Source: Macquaria australasica (taxonomy: Eukaryota > Chordata > Actinopteri > Centrarchiformes > Percichthyidae). From it: a DNA stretch of 64,000 nt. The translations under genes were made by a program, and so were the position numbers. The DNA lies in assembly GCA_005408345.1 (NCBI GenBank), contig SEMN01000404.1, positions 310,001 through 374,000 of the forward strand, read 5' to 3'. The notes under the pieces are model-generated. The model saw nothing but the letters and a program-made list of their open reading frames with translations, was not told the DNA's origin and did no database searches. Positions 12,601 through 25,124 of this stretch are shown piece after piece. Each line of letters starts with the position of its first letter. Position 1 is the first letter of the stretch.

Positions 12601-15600
12601 ACTGTAGTCTTTTCTTCTTTTTATGTTTTCTCTTTTATTTTGGTCCACTGTGTTTTTATCATTTGACTGGTTTGTTCTTTATCTGTTTTTTTTGCTGTTT
12701 ATGTAAGTGCAAATACATAGAAATTAAATGAAAAACAAGTATATGAGTGTGTATACTGTTATACCCGTATGTACCTGTAACATTAGCAGTGAGGTGTTTC
12801 ATAGAAATAAAAGGTTGAAACCAAGTATATGCACCCACTCACATCTATAGATTGGGAAGAAAAACTAAAGATATTCTTGCATTCTTAAGGATGCAGCCTT
12901 TTTTGTTGTTCTTTTGACTGACTGATGCTCAGATGACTTTTTTATTTTTTGTATTTTATTTTATTTTTTTAGTGCATGTCCCATTTCTGGCATTGCTTTG
13001 ATCTAATTCCATTTCTCATCCTTGGGTCTCATCTCATTTGCCTAGGGACTGGTGAAAGTGGGAAGAGCACTTTCATCAAACAGATGAGGATCATCCATGG
13101 CAGTGGATACAGTGAAGACGACAGGAAAGGTTTCACTCGGCTGGTGTTTCAGAATATCATCACAGCCATCCAGGCACTGATCCACGCCATGAAGACTCTA
13201 CAGATTGACTACATCGATGACCAGAACATTGTGAGAAACTGTACACGTTTTTAAACAGACAATATAGTTGACTTGTGTAGCATTTGATAAAGGTTAACAA
13301 GACTTAACAAGAGTATCTAGCCATGCTAGCAGCTCTGTGAGGCTGAATTTAGGCACCGTGGTGCTATGAGCTAAATGCTAACATGCTCACCTGACAACAT
13401 CCTGATGTTTAGCAGGTAATGTTTACCATGGTCATCATCTTAGTTTAGCATGTTAGCATGCCAACATTTGCTAATTAGCACTAAATATAACACACAGCTG
13501 AGCCAAAGTATTGGATGAATTAACATTATGACCTGATTGTGGTGCTATAGGAAAGGTTAAGTGATCACAAAAGTTGTAACAATTTACCCTAAGAGGGACA
13601 TGAATGTCTGTACCAAATGTCATGGCAATCCATCCAATAGTTGTTAGGACATTTCACTCAAAACTACAAATGTCAACCTCGTGGTAGCGCTAGAAGAAAA
13701 GCCATAGGATCACCAAAGTCATTAGAATTCATGGGCTGGGTACCATGAATGTCTGTACAGAATTGCATGGCAACTACTATAATATCAACAACTATTGGAG
13801 GGATCCAATAGTTGTTGAGATATTTCAGTCTTGACAGACCGACCAACTGACTGACATTGACATCCATAGAGCCACGCCGCTAACGTGACTAAAAATTTGC
13901 TTCTGTAAGCTAAACCATTTTTACTCATCAATTTTTGTTGGTGTCCACAAAATCCACCTAGTTCTAGATGGAGTTCTGTTGCAGTTCTCATCCTCCTAAT
14001 AGTCTATTAATAGGTCAGTCAAAGATTGAAAGTTTGTGTTTAGAAAAATCCCCTGTGGATGTCTTGTGTGTGTCAGCACCACACACAGAAGCTGAGCCAA
14101 GTGGAGGCAGACCAGGTGTCCACTTTGGAGGCTTGGCAGGCAGACGCCATTAAGCGAGTGTGGAATGACCATGGTGTTCAAAGGTGCTACGACCGCAGGA
14201 GGGAATTCCAGTTATCTGACTCTGCCAAATAGTAAGACTTTAATATATTTCATATAATTTACATAAGCCCAAGGCTCTTCCAGAGAACCAAAGCTTTTGC
14301 AGTGCTTTATTTTGCATTCATCAACACAAAGAGTGTGGATTACTTCTCTTAAATACAATATAACAAGCAATATGCTGTATAACAAGTGCAAATGTCTGTA
14401 TGACGTTCCCTTTTATCCGATCAGGTTTGTGGTCAGGATATTAAACTGGATGCATTGTTGTTAACTTTTCAGTTACCTGAGCGACTTGGACAGAATCACA
14501 GCCCAGGTTTACATCCCCACCCTGCAGGACATCTTGAGGGTCAGGGTCCCCACCACGGGCATCATAGAGTACCCCTTCGACCTTTCAAAAGTTATCTTCA
14601 GGTAGGGTATTGTGCTTTTATTACTTGCCACAGCAAACATATAAGGACATTTTAAACATGTACTAATATTTGACAAGATTTTCAGATTTGGTTTTTGCAC
14701 CCAGCAGTGACCTCAAATCCTCAAATTTCCTTCTAAGTCTCTGATGATGTTTTAAAACTAAACTGAGGAAAATTTTAAAAATAGATAAACGTGTTAATTA
14801 GTGAGCTTTAGAGGTGCTGGTAGGAGCCACACACACTATTCCCCACTGTTTCTAGTATTTATGCTAACCTAATGCTAAGCTAGGCTCTAGCTTCATATTT
14901 AGCATCTTCTCATCTAACTCTCGGCAAGAAAGCATATAAGTATATTTTTTAATTACCAATCTATTCCTTTAACAATCTCTGAACTTTTATATTTTACTTG
15001 AACTCATGGTCATGTGTCTCCAGGATGGTGGATGTGGGTGGTCAGCGTTCAGAGAGGAAGAAATGGATCCACTGTTTCGAAAATGTCACTTCCATCATAT
15101 TCCTGGCGGCCCTCAGCGAGTACGATCAAGTCCTTTACGAGAGTGAGAATGATGTAAGGTCAAAAGACGTTCAGTCTTCTTCAAAATTATGATTTGATTC
15201 TTGATTTCTTGTGCCATGGATAGAACTGTCTCTTTATTTACTCTCCAGCTTTAAAAACAACTATTATTTCTATACAATTAGTCTTTTGTCTGAGGGTATT
15301 CTCACCTCCTTCTTCAGAATCGACTGAGAGAGAGCCTTGCCTTGTTCAAGACCATCCTCTCATACCCTTGGTTCCAAGAGTCCTCCACCATCCTCTTCCT
15401 GAACAAAACAGACTTGCTAGAGGAGAAAATCACACAGTCTAACTTGGCAACCTACTTTCCGAACTATACTGGTAAAGCATGTGATCTCTTTTTGCTCTGC
15501 TGGTGTCAAAACAGAAAATTACTCAGCAACTATTTTCATAATCGATTAACTGTTTCTGACATTCACTTGCTTCTGCTCTTCCATTGTGATGATTTGCTGC

Positions 15601-15902
15601 TTCTCTCTGTATAACGTCTTTGTAAACTGAATATCCTGCTGGCCAGACAAAACAAGCAATTTGAAGACATCATCAGATTTCCTCTGATTCTGACCACTCT
15701 CGCCTCCACAGGGCCTCAGTGTGATGCTGAATCTGCAAAAAAGTTTATCTTGCAAATGTACAAGGAGCAGCACAGCGAGCACCCTAAACTCCTTTACGCA
15801 CACTACACCTGTGCCACCGACACAGAGAACATCCGGGTCGTCTTCAAAGCTGTCAAAGACACGCTCTTTAAAAATAACCTCGACAAGTTCAACCTCGGAT
15901 AA
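9638..15902 (+). CDS. gna14: Gq-class G protein alpha subunit, GNA14-like, complete
   Basis: Seven coding exons: 9638-9758, 13046-13230, 14077-14231, 14473-14601, 15024-15153, 15318-15471 and 15712-15902 (TAA at 15900). They total 1065 bases, or 354 residues; mammalian GNA14 has 355. Exon sizes 121/185/155/129/130/154/191 match the Gq family and all phases close. The N terminus MKECCLS carries the paired cysteines expected to be palmitoylated. The P-loop GTGESGKST, RVRVPTTGI, DVGGQRSE, NKTD and TCATDT are present, so nucleotide binding and GTPase function look intact. It is probably a phospholipase C beta activator. Divergent points are exon 3 (HHTQKLSQ onward), NRLRES in place of NRMEES, and a C terminus KFNLG in place of the family EFNLV or EYNLV. 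Placement directly downstream of gnaq on the same strand matches the human GNAQ-GNA14 tandem. A GNA15-like gene is less likely because switch II and the tail fit GNA14 better. Confidence 0.82.
10150..10480 (+). repeat. Family-A interspersed repeat (gna14 intron 1)
   Basis: Shares GCTAACATGCTGATGTTTA, AATGTCTGTACCAAATGTCA, TAGTTGTTGAGACATTTCAC and a GGACCGACC end with the other copies. Confidence 0.75.
10857..11845 (+). mobile_element. 5'-truncated, internally deleted L2/CR1-like LINE remnant
   Basis: From about 10897 one frame reads like the end of an apurinic endonuclease domain (ALSDLCKELN, then LIVAGDFNAC). After a deletion, about 11005-11215 reads as reverse transcriptase (ILDFLTGRPQVVRVG, LNSGAPQG with frameshifts, then KFADDTAVVGL). 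The frame resumes after the nested insertion at 11485 with TDNNEKAYLKEVGDLT and LLLNITKTKELIVDFGK. The 3' end closes with a GACAAATAAACTTG-type tail and a short GATT repeat near 11830-11848, as is usual for fish L2-like elements. The element is dead: domains are missing and stops occur. The superfamily assignment is from motif memory. Confidence 0.8.
11221..11478 (+). mobile_element. SINE-like repeat nested in the LINE, with 6-bp target-site duplication
   Basis: A roughly 258-bp block begins ATTCAATTCAATTCAG and includes TTTATATAGCGCC, then AAAAACTCCCTTTTAACAGG and AGCAGAACCAGGCTC, segments seen widely in fish genomes. It is flanked by TGTTCA at 11215-11220 and 11479-11484. Removing the block plus one copy rejoins the LINE frame (VVGLF, then TDNNEKA). 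A truncated copy of its left part lies in reverse orientation at about 22860-22957. The family name is not known to me. Confidence 0.75.
13325..13890 (+). repeat. Family-A interspersed repeat (gna14 intron 2)
   Basis: A long copy between gna14 exons 2 and 3. The CATGGCAATCCATCCAATAG-type unit occurs about twice inside it (near 13620 and 13780), showing the internally duplicated structure of the family. Confidence 0.8.
14790..14950. repeat. Family-B solo arm (gna14 intron 4)
   Basis: GTGTTAATTAGTGAGCTTTA, GAGGTGCTGGTAGG and TCTCATCTAACTCTCGGCAA match the right half of the family-B elements; the left half is absent. Confidence 0.65.
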
Positions 15903-17400
15903 GGAGGTTGTAGGACAAAGTGATGGCTTCACCTTTTAGGACCAAGAAACCAGGTTATACAGTCGCATGTTGTAACACTTTTATGGACATTTTATCTGTT
16001 ATGTGCTGTCGGTTGCAGCTTGTTCAAAAACATCAAAGAGAGGCAATCAGACAGCAGCGTCAGATAAGGCGCATTTATCTCAGCATTGTAAAACACAGAC
16101 AGTATGTGCCATTTTTTTTGCAACACAGCTCATCATAAGTTTTCTATTGCTACAAGAGAGAAACGGACAACTGCAATGTCAAATAACTGTTGTACTGAAA
16201 TGTTACAGCCAGGCTCCTTTTTATACCATTACAATTTTTACTGACAGCGGATCAGTAAATGGTGTCAAACTGGTTTGATAAAGTCTTATCTACTAAGAAT
16301 GCAACCCACCCTGCCTTACAGCTCTGGGAGGAGGAAGTAAAAGAATAGCCTGCAGGGAACTACAGTGCCTTAGTTTATATTTGTGCTAACTGTTTTATGT
16401 GTGCAACAACAACAATGTAGCCTATGAAATGATTTTTTTCCCCCCACTAACTTTCACTAACTTTAAAATATAAATATTAAAAACCACATGTAATATGTGT
16501 TTTTAAAACAAACTGGCTTCTGCACTGTTCCTTATCTTTCTTGTCACTTTGCACAGAACTTTATTTTGACATTAAAAAAATAAAAATAAATATATATATA
16601 TATATGAGAAAAAAATGAAAGTTTTCTTACAGAAATGTCTAATGTCATGATATATGACAGCAGCTGCATAGCACTGATTAACCAAAGGCTGTTTTGGGGC
16701 GTCTCTACTGCCGGAGCTCCAGGCGTGGTCACACTGATTGGCATGCTGAGGTAACAACCTTTGTACTAAACAATGGTCAACAATGTGCAAAGGTCTGAGT
16801 CTGACAGGCTGGTGTCTGTCTTCCTGTCTAACTGTTGGGACTGAGCAGTGGTAAGTGAAAAGAGGCATTCAGGGTTAGACCTGTGGAGAGAACAATGCCT
16901 GTTTCCACACGGAAGGAAAGACTGTCTAGGTACTATTGATTTTATCTGCTTTGTGGCTATAGTTTGCTTATTTAAGGGTTGAAAAGTTCAGTGCTAATGT
17001 ACTGTCACTGAACAGTCAATATCACATTTGAAGTTACCTTATAGTTACTGGAATGGTAAGCATCAGATGTTTGCTTTGGATCAGTCACTATTTTTCTACC
17101 AGCATGTGGTAAAGCGAGTGAATATTATCAGCACATGAAGCTGACAATGTTCTCGTTTCTGATTGTTATTGCTCTTTTTTTTTACCCTGAGGGCTGATAA
17201 AATGTTGTAGCTGCACAGCCGGGCTCACAAGTCTACTGTCAGCTATTAATAGCAGTCCCACACTCCTCTCGGGTAGTAATAACACAACGGCGCCTACACA
17301 TACAGAGTTTGTCCCCTCCAGTCGAGGATAATAATGACACACGAACACACCCTCCTATAGCCCCATTCAGTTGCACTGCCTGAGGAAGCTGCTGTGCAGA
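15903..17400 (+). other. gna14 3'UTR and gna14-prune2 intergenic DNA
   Basis: After the gna14 stop there is AT-rich UTR to about 16600, then unique sequence with no recognisable gene. There is no sign of the large PRUNE2 central exon or of its N-terminal DHH phosphoesterase domain. A 25-base segment at 17002-17026 recurs exactly at 22245-22269. Confidence 0.5.
16579..16590 (+). promoter_or_regulatory. gna14: Candidate poly(A) signals of gna14
   Basis: Two overlapping-spaced AATAAA hexamers (16579-16584 and 16585-16590) lie about 680 bases after the gna14 stop, followed by an AT dinucleotide run. They would give a 3'UTR of about 0.7 kb. Position and context support this; no cleavage data are available. 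Confidence 0.45.
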
Positions 17401-17459
17401 GAGCTGTTATAGCAGGTGATCGCCCTTATTTGGTAGTGGCCCAGATCATGTGACCACAA

Positions 17460-17595
17460 AATGGTGGAAGCTGTGAGCTGTTTGTAAGCTGAGCATCTCC
17501 ACCGAGAGGCTGGGAGCAGGAAATAGGCAGGGAACTTGGAAGTACATCCATGTTCTGAGACGCAAAAGGACAGAGATTCCTGAGCCCCAGCAGTG
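17460..17595 (+). other. prune2: Possible untranslated first exon of prune2 short form
   Basis: A GC-richer stretch with AGGCTGGGAGCAGG and similar sequence ends in a good donor (CAGTG followed by GTGAGTAG at 17596). The first coding exon begins after a usable acceptor at 19098-19099, so an upstream noncoding exon is needed, and this is the best candidate. Promoter elements around 17400-17460 include ATCATGTGACC (E-box-like). This is inference from splice signals only. Confidence 0.35.
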
Positions 17596-19111
17596 GTGAG
17601 TAGATGGCTTTTATTATGTGAAGATAAAAAGAAGAGAAAGAGGGATATGTTCTTGTTTTTTTTTTCCTCTCAGCCAGCAGACAGGAAGCGAGAGAGAGGG
17701 AGGGGCTGCTGTCATCAGCACTGGTCCCGTGCTGTGGAAGTGGATGTGAAGCAGCTCAGCATCCTCCATGGAGGATGCACATAACAGCTGATGCTGATTT
17801 TATTATTCTGCAATGTAGGAGTGTGTGCCACTGTATGTTATTTGTGTGTATTTGTAAGGGTATGTGTGCACATACTGTACATATTTCCGTGAATCGTCAT
17901 CATGACAGTCATCTCCACTGTACAGGAGTCAACCATTCAGCATTTTTCTGTTGCAGCTGCTAATGCGAGCACATCTTCCTTGTTCCTGGCAGAGTCTGTC
18001 GAGGAGGAACAAGGATGTTCCTTTTTCATGCGAATGAGCACACGTGACTCACTGTGAATTTGCATCTCTGCCCGATCTGTGCTCAGGCGAGCATGCAGTC
18101 ATTTGCTTTGAATCAGCAGTAGAAAAAGACAGCGAGGAGGGAAAAAGCTTGTCGTGATGTAACAAGCCCTGTCCCCCCTCCCACCCCTCAGCATCCTCCC
18201 TCTCCTCCAGTTTGAATGGAAGGATTATTCACAGGCGAAGATGACCTTTAACCTCAATCTTTCTCATTTCCCTCATCCCTCCCCCTCTTTCATTTTCTCC
18301 CCTTACCACTCTTGTCTTTACACCCCCTGTTCTCTGTTAACTGTGGAAATCTATCTGTAAAATAGATCAATATAGGTGTATTGATTAAGTTAAATCAATA
18401 CACCATGTGTTAACACATGCTGGTGTTTGGAGGCATCTTATAATTACGATTTGTAGTATAGCCTGACCCATACTGGATTTTTGAGGCCCATGCTGATATT
18501 GATATTTGGGAGTCTGAGATATATTGGCTGATAGTAAATTTTAAACATATAAACACATACTATGAAGAACGATGTTGATACGGATCTTTTTGATTTGTTT
18601 TTTAAAGGCTTGTGACCAAGATTCATATTATGCAGTACATTATACAGTTAAATAAACTCAGTGCTTATTATGAGTATTACTGTGTAATGATGACACTGTT
18701 TCTAAATTACCTCAAACCTAGTTTGGTATTTCCGTACTGACATTTGTTATTATCTATCGGCCGACATATACACCGATACCAATATCTCTGCAATAAGCTA
18801 ATATTAGCCCATTTATTGGTCTAGCTCTACTTTGTGGTCCAAACAATACTAAAGAAGGTAATTTTCAGTGCTGGAGGAAGAATTCAGATCTTTCACTACA
18901 GTACAGTACTTGAACAAATGTGCTTAATTACATAAGTTGCAATTTTATCAACTGGTCTACCTCACTCAAAAATCATGTTTTTGTTTGCAAATCATTAAAT
19001 GTAGAGGAATCGCAGGCTTTACACAATAGTCTGGATTCTCTCCAGGTTCGTTGTTGTATCATAAGAGTCCATTTAATAACTGTAATTATCTTCTCATAGG
19101 TCCTCCTGGGG

Positions 19112-22100
19112 ATGGACCTGGCATCAGAGAGTAAAATGAACTCTGAGGGGTGCGAAGGCAGACCAGGTGAGTATGAGCCAACCAAAGCTCAGATTCAAAG
19201 CAAACCAATAGTTATTCGAAAAGAAATTTAAAGAAATTGTTTTTGGTATCTAAAAGACCACCATGACCCAAGTGAACACCTGTTTTTATTATTTTTCTGT
19301 AGTCCCTCCTACCTCTCTACCCCTGCAAGGAGGTCCCACCCAAAGAAAAAAGCTATCTGCCCCTCGTATCAGCCTGTCACTGGACCAGAGCGAGGATGAC
19401 TTGGGAGAGACGCCAGATGATCTCGACATTAACGTCGACGACCTCGACACTCCAGATGAGGGGGACTACCTCGACTACACGGACCATGAAATGGACTGGG
19501 AAGGTGGGTCATTCAGAGTACAAACAATGCCCCTATGTAATGTAAAACTCACAGCAAAAAAGCTATTTTTTTTTAAAACATTATAATTGATGTTATTATG
19601 TTTAAGGGTATAATTCTCCAAACCACTGAGATTGACTATGAGATTGACTATGAAGTCTCTTTTTCACAGCAGACATTTTGACCTGTCACAGTAGGAAAAG
19701 CACAGGTGTAAATTATCAAATTAATGATGGCTGAATTCCATTTAGCTGCTTCAGTTTCAGGGTCCTGATATTGTGCATGCTGGCTCACTGTCACACAGTC
19801 ATGGCTTACAGGGATAATTGAACAGAACAGAGCCATTGTTAATGTTATTAGTAACCCCTGTGCTTGTGACAGGTCAATATGTCTGCTGTGAAAAAGGCAT
19901 ATAGCACAGTATTTGGTCTTTTCTCATTATCAGACCCCAATGCAGCCAATAGGAGTGGGACAAGTGAGCCTTACAATCCAATCCCGACATACAGTGCTGA
20001 GGAGGAGCGCCAGGATGGCAAACTATGGAGGACGGTCATCATTGGGGAGCAGGAGCACCGCATCAACATGAAGATCATTGAGCCCTACATGAGAGTCATT
20101 TCCCATGGAGGTGACTATTAAAGCAAATATTTTTCTAATATAACCAATTCTGGCTAAAAAAATCACTATTGTTATGTTCACTGTTCTGTTAAAGGATAGG
20201 TTTACATTTTTTTCAAGTCATATCATGTCATGTCATAAGCTCATCTGAGTTGCCTTCAGTATTACTGTTCGCTCACAGCAATTAAATTTCAGAGCACTTA
20301 TGAGTGATTTGCAGACTTTTTTTTTGCCCCAGGTTTTCACCTTTCAGGCAACATACAGGCTGGAATATTTTCTTGGAGGCAGGTTGCATCCTTAGAGGAA
20401 GACCTGCAGACACTACTCAGGGCTGGAAAAAACGTCCCTCCACCTCCTTTGCTTTTTTCAGCAAAAAAGGCAAAAGAAAAGATTGAATCTGTTTTTTATT
20501 TACAGATAATTCTTCTCTAAAAAGAAGCTAGAATTGAACTCTAATCCAAGCTAATGCAGTAAAGGATATTGCTCATTGTAGTAAAGGCTGAAATACATAC
20601 ATCATTCATAAAACATTTATTGAGTTTCGGTTAATTGTTGATTTTGGAAATAGAAGTTTGAATTTGGTCAGACATTTTTGATAAAACATAACATTATTTA
20701 TCCTAAAGTATCAGGTTAGTGGGGTTAGTGTATTACATATTATTTTTGGTATACTGCCATTATTATGGAAAGTATTACAACCAATGTCTTCATAATTTGT
20801 TATTATTATAAATCCAGGAAATAGCTTTTTTTTGTTTTTCTTTTTTTTTGAAGAAGAAAAACTTGACTTTATCGCTTCATATTAGCTTCAGCTGAACATT
20901 TTGCATAGAATAAGGACTGTGGATTTTGTCCCCCATCGCTCACATTAATTAATTATTTTAGAAAGGGATCTCTTTATGGCTAGTATGGACAGGAGGAACA
21001 GCTACTAAAGATGTTGAAATGTACATATGGGCATGTGAGTGTTGTTTTAAGATAGTTTGCAAATTCTGGCACTCTAGTAATCATATGTGAGAGATGCTGG
21101 CACAAAGATAAACGAAATGAACAACCAATAATAAAAACATCTAAAACTAACAGCATCTATTCAGCAGTATTAATATGGGCATTCTTATTGTTTGAGACAA
21201 CAGACAGACAACATTTCCCAGTTTTCTGTTTCAGTTTAGAGTAGGCCTGAATTTCATATTCCAGAAGTAACACTATATCATAAAAGTCATTATGGTGTAT
21301 TGTATCACAGTCACCTATTGTTTTTGAGCATTGGCTTCTGCCACTTCTCAGCTAACAAGATGGCAGAATGATGTCTCATTCTGGAAATGTCTCATCTTAC
21401 CCTGGAGGTGGGCCAACCAAGAACGAGGAAATACAGGCTGTAGTTGAAGCCAGCTGATGAGTTTTACATCATCCAGTGGCCATCAGAGAGGGAACGCAGT
21501 GGAAAGTTTTATGTCCAATTTTCACATCCTCTGCCAATTTTCAGCCTGAATCCTATTGTTCTAAAGTGCAAAGTGGCCACTTGACAATAATATACCCTGT
21601 GTGTTTAATGAAGGGTGGCTGCTGCTGTCCAAAACAACTAGACAAGTGTCGAATCAAAAGCAAAACCCAAATAAATAAGTGGAGAAATTGGTGCAGTTGC
21701 TTCCATACACTGAATGGTTTGAGTATGAAAAAGTATATTTTATTATTAAAATAGTTGCCGGTTATTTTTTCTGTCAATCGACTAATTGATAAATCGACCA
21801 ATCATTTCAGCTCTACAAAACACCAAATAGAGGAATATCTTTTGGAAGAATAGTGTTAATCTCTCAAGTAGAGTTGCAGAGATTTTCCAGGCAGTCTTTA
21901 AGCTTTTCTCATGGTAGCCCAAACTTTACTGAAATAGTTAATGTTGTTTTTTTCTTTAATTTGTCACCCATCTGTAGCTGCATTAAGACTGCTTGGGGAC
22001 CTGGGTCTTAAACTGAGGCCAGACACTGAGTCACACCATATTGGTTTCACAGGCAGGGGCACAGTCTCTCTCTCTTCCCTCTCTGTGGGGCCCTCTAAAA

Positions 22101-25092
22101 CCCCAAGCCTGTGGCTTATATAAACACTGACCATTTTACATTAGTGGTGGAAATCAGACCCCTAACCATAGCAGGTAGTGCATTTTCTTCCCACTGTTTT
22201 CCGGGCTTAAGTGAAACAGAGCCATCCCATGGAAACAGAGACATCTGTCACTGAACAGTCAATATCACAAGCTCTGTCATTTAGATAAAAGACTCTCTGT
22301 CTGAGTGGCACCAAATCTGGTGATGAATGGGTTAGTGAATAAAAGGAAATTACATTTATCTGGAAAGTAGTGAGAGGAAACAGGACAGGGAGCGACAGTC
22401 AGACAAAAGAGACACAGATTGGCAGATAAATTGAATAAAAAAGAGGAAAATAAGGGAGCAATCAAATTATGAAAACTATGCTAATTAAGGCTAAGCTCTC
22501 ACCAACAATGGAACAAGGTCAAGTTAACTCTTACTATTATTTTTATGTGTTTTTGTCAAGGCTACTATGGCAACGGAGTGAATGCCATCATAGTGTTTGC
22601 CGCCTGTTTCCTGCCAGACAGTGACAGAGAGGACTACCATGAAATAATGGAGAACCTTTTCCTGTGAGTATTACACTGCAATGACTAACACACACTTTTA
22701 ACCAGTCATTTCCTTTTTCAGTATGTAATACACTTTTTCATTTTCAGTCACTCATAGATTCACTCACTCATCCAATTTTGTTATCAAAGAAATGTTAGTT
22801 ATTACTTTTTGCAGTAACGTAATTAATTTGCTTTTTAGCCACGCTAGACATAATATTATAAAGAATACGGTCTAGACCTGCTCTATATGAAAAGTGCTCT
22901 GAGATAACTTCTGTTATGATTTGGCGCTATATAAATAAAATTTAATTGAATTGAATAGTGACATGGTCAGCCCGTCCACCACTTTCATCATGACTGATAT
23001 ATGACTCAGCAACACTAACAACATTGTATGGCCAAAACCATGAAAATAGTCTCCAGGTTAGAATAAACGAGGAGTCTGCAGCCATGCTAGCCGCTACGTG
23101 AGGCTGTACAAAGCGTGCTAAATGCACGTACATCAACATGCTCACAATGCTAACATGCTGATGTTTAGCAGGTGTAATGTTTACCATGTTCACCATCTTA
23201 GTTTAGTGTGTTAGCACGCTAACTTTTGCTAATTAGCACTAAACACCAACAGCTGAGGGAAATGTCGTTAGTTTTGCAGGAATTTGGTCTTAAACCAAAT
23301 CATTGGACAAATTTAAAATTGACCTGATGATGTACTGAATGAAAAATTAAGGGATCACCAAAGGTATTACAATTCATCCTGCGAGTAACATGTATCAAAT
23401 TTCATGGCAGTCCATCCAATAGTTGTCGAGGCTTTTCACTCAACCTCGTGGTGGTGCTACAAATAAGTCAGGAGATCACTTGAAGTCAGTTGGATTCATC
23501 CTCTGGGGGTCATGAATGTCTGTACAAATTCATCTAGTAAATGTTGAGGTTTTTCAGTCTGAACTTATATTGCCATCCCCATAGAGCCAGGCTGCTTGCA
23601 TGACTAAAAAAATGAATTACCATGAAATTGTCTACAGTGATTCATGGTCCCCAGAGGACAAAGCCATGACTTTGGTGATCTTCTGAGTTTTCACCTAGAC
23701 ACATCAGAGCTGCTAGCCCCGCTGACGACTCTTTAAATGACACATCCACAGCTGTTCTTTTTGTATTTACACAATGCAAACACAAAGAGACCTCAGTTAA
23801 AAGATGCTTTTTATTCTCAAATAGTATTTAGCATGTCAGGGATGCTACCTAATTCTTTAAATCAGCCACGACCCCTCTGAGCAAGGAAAACTCTCTAAAT
23901 AAAGTGATTAGAAATAAAGAGATAGTCTATCTTGTTTGCCGAAACCTCCCATGTTGACGTCTTCACTGTTGTGCTGGCACAGTTGCATTTCATGCTTGGA
24001 CAGTGTGGTCGGGATCCCACATGCTGTTCTGTGAAAGATATTGAGTAAGCTGGCATATCTGAGAGTTTTGGAAAGAAATGAAAGGAGGTAAACCATAGTG
24101 TCTGCAGTTTCTGATGCCAGATGGCTTGAGGTCTGAATCCTTTCGAGGAGGAGTTAACTATAGCTGGGTGGTCAATGGTATGCAGCTTGATGTCAGTGGG
24201 AGATGATCACAATAGTCACGAAACAGAGTGGATCAGCAGTGTTGGTTTGTAAGCTGGAGAATGACATTAGATGAGGAGGAGAGGAGAGTCCGACTGAGCC
24301 CAAAGCCATTGAAGTTGGAGCTGTTATTGAGGGAACTAGAACGGCTATGTTAGCTGAGAATATTTCAGCTTTATTTTCAAAGGAGGTTGCAAAGTTCCCT
24401 GCTGACTGAGACGAAGGAGAGAAGGTGCATGGGGGGAAATTAGAAAGAGATAACAGTTTATTTTGGTTTGAATCAGAGTATTGGATTTTAGAAAGGTAGA
24501 AGTCTGATTGAGCTGCTGGGATGGATGCAGAGAAGGGGGAAAAAAAAGAAGAAATTCAAAGCAGAACAGCTCAACCATGAAGCAACATTTGTACCAATTT
24601 CTCATAGCTGACATCAGAGGAGAGAAAATTTTAAAAAGCTGATAGTTTTTCAACTACAGAGCGCAACAGTGTATGTCTCCTATTTCCTCATATGGCATTC
24701 AGATGGACAAAACATGGTTTGAATTTCTTGCTCTTGCATTTCACCATTTTAACATGCGTAATCTTAAAGACTTTAGTGACATTGTTACTCAGCTGTACTT
24801 TGTGTTTTTAATTAGCAAATGTTAGCATGGTATCAGGCTAGATGGTGAACATGGTAAACATCATACTGCTAAACATCAGCATGTTACCATTGTTATTGTT
24901 AGCATGCTGATGTTAGACTCTAATTATCTTGTTGTATTTTGGCTCATAAAGGGTATGTTGAGAGTATATAGTCCAATGTACAATTGTTGGGTCAAATTAC
25001 AAATATACTCTCTCATGGTATTCCAAAAAAAAAAAAATTGCTAAATCTTCCTAGGATAGAAGTCAAGGTAATCGCGCTTTTAAGTATTAAAC

Positions 25093-25124
<32 letters not shown>

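Larger units (their letters stand above)
9759..13045 (+). other. gna14: Intron 1 of gna14 with repeats
   Basis: This 3.3 kb intron lies between the exon ending TTAG and the exon encoding the P-loop. It holds a family-A repeat (about 10150-10480), the LINE remnant with nested insertion (10857-11845) and otherwise unique AT-rich sequence. No additional exon is evident. Confidence 0.8.

Noticed and set aside
18365..18410. Short inverted repeat GGTGTATTGATT/AATCAATACACC
   Set aside because: Arms of 12 bases in AT-rich DNA are expected by chance or belong to a degenerate repeat; nothing else supports function.
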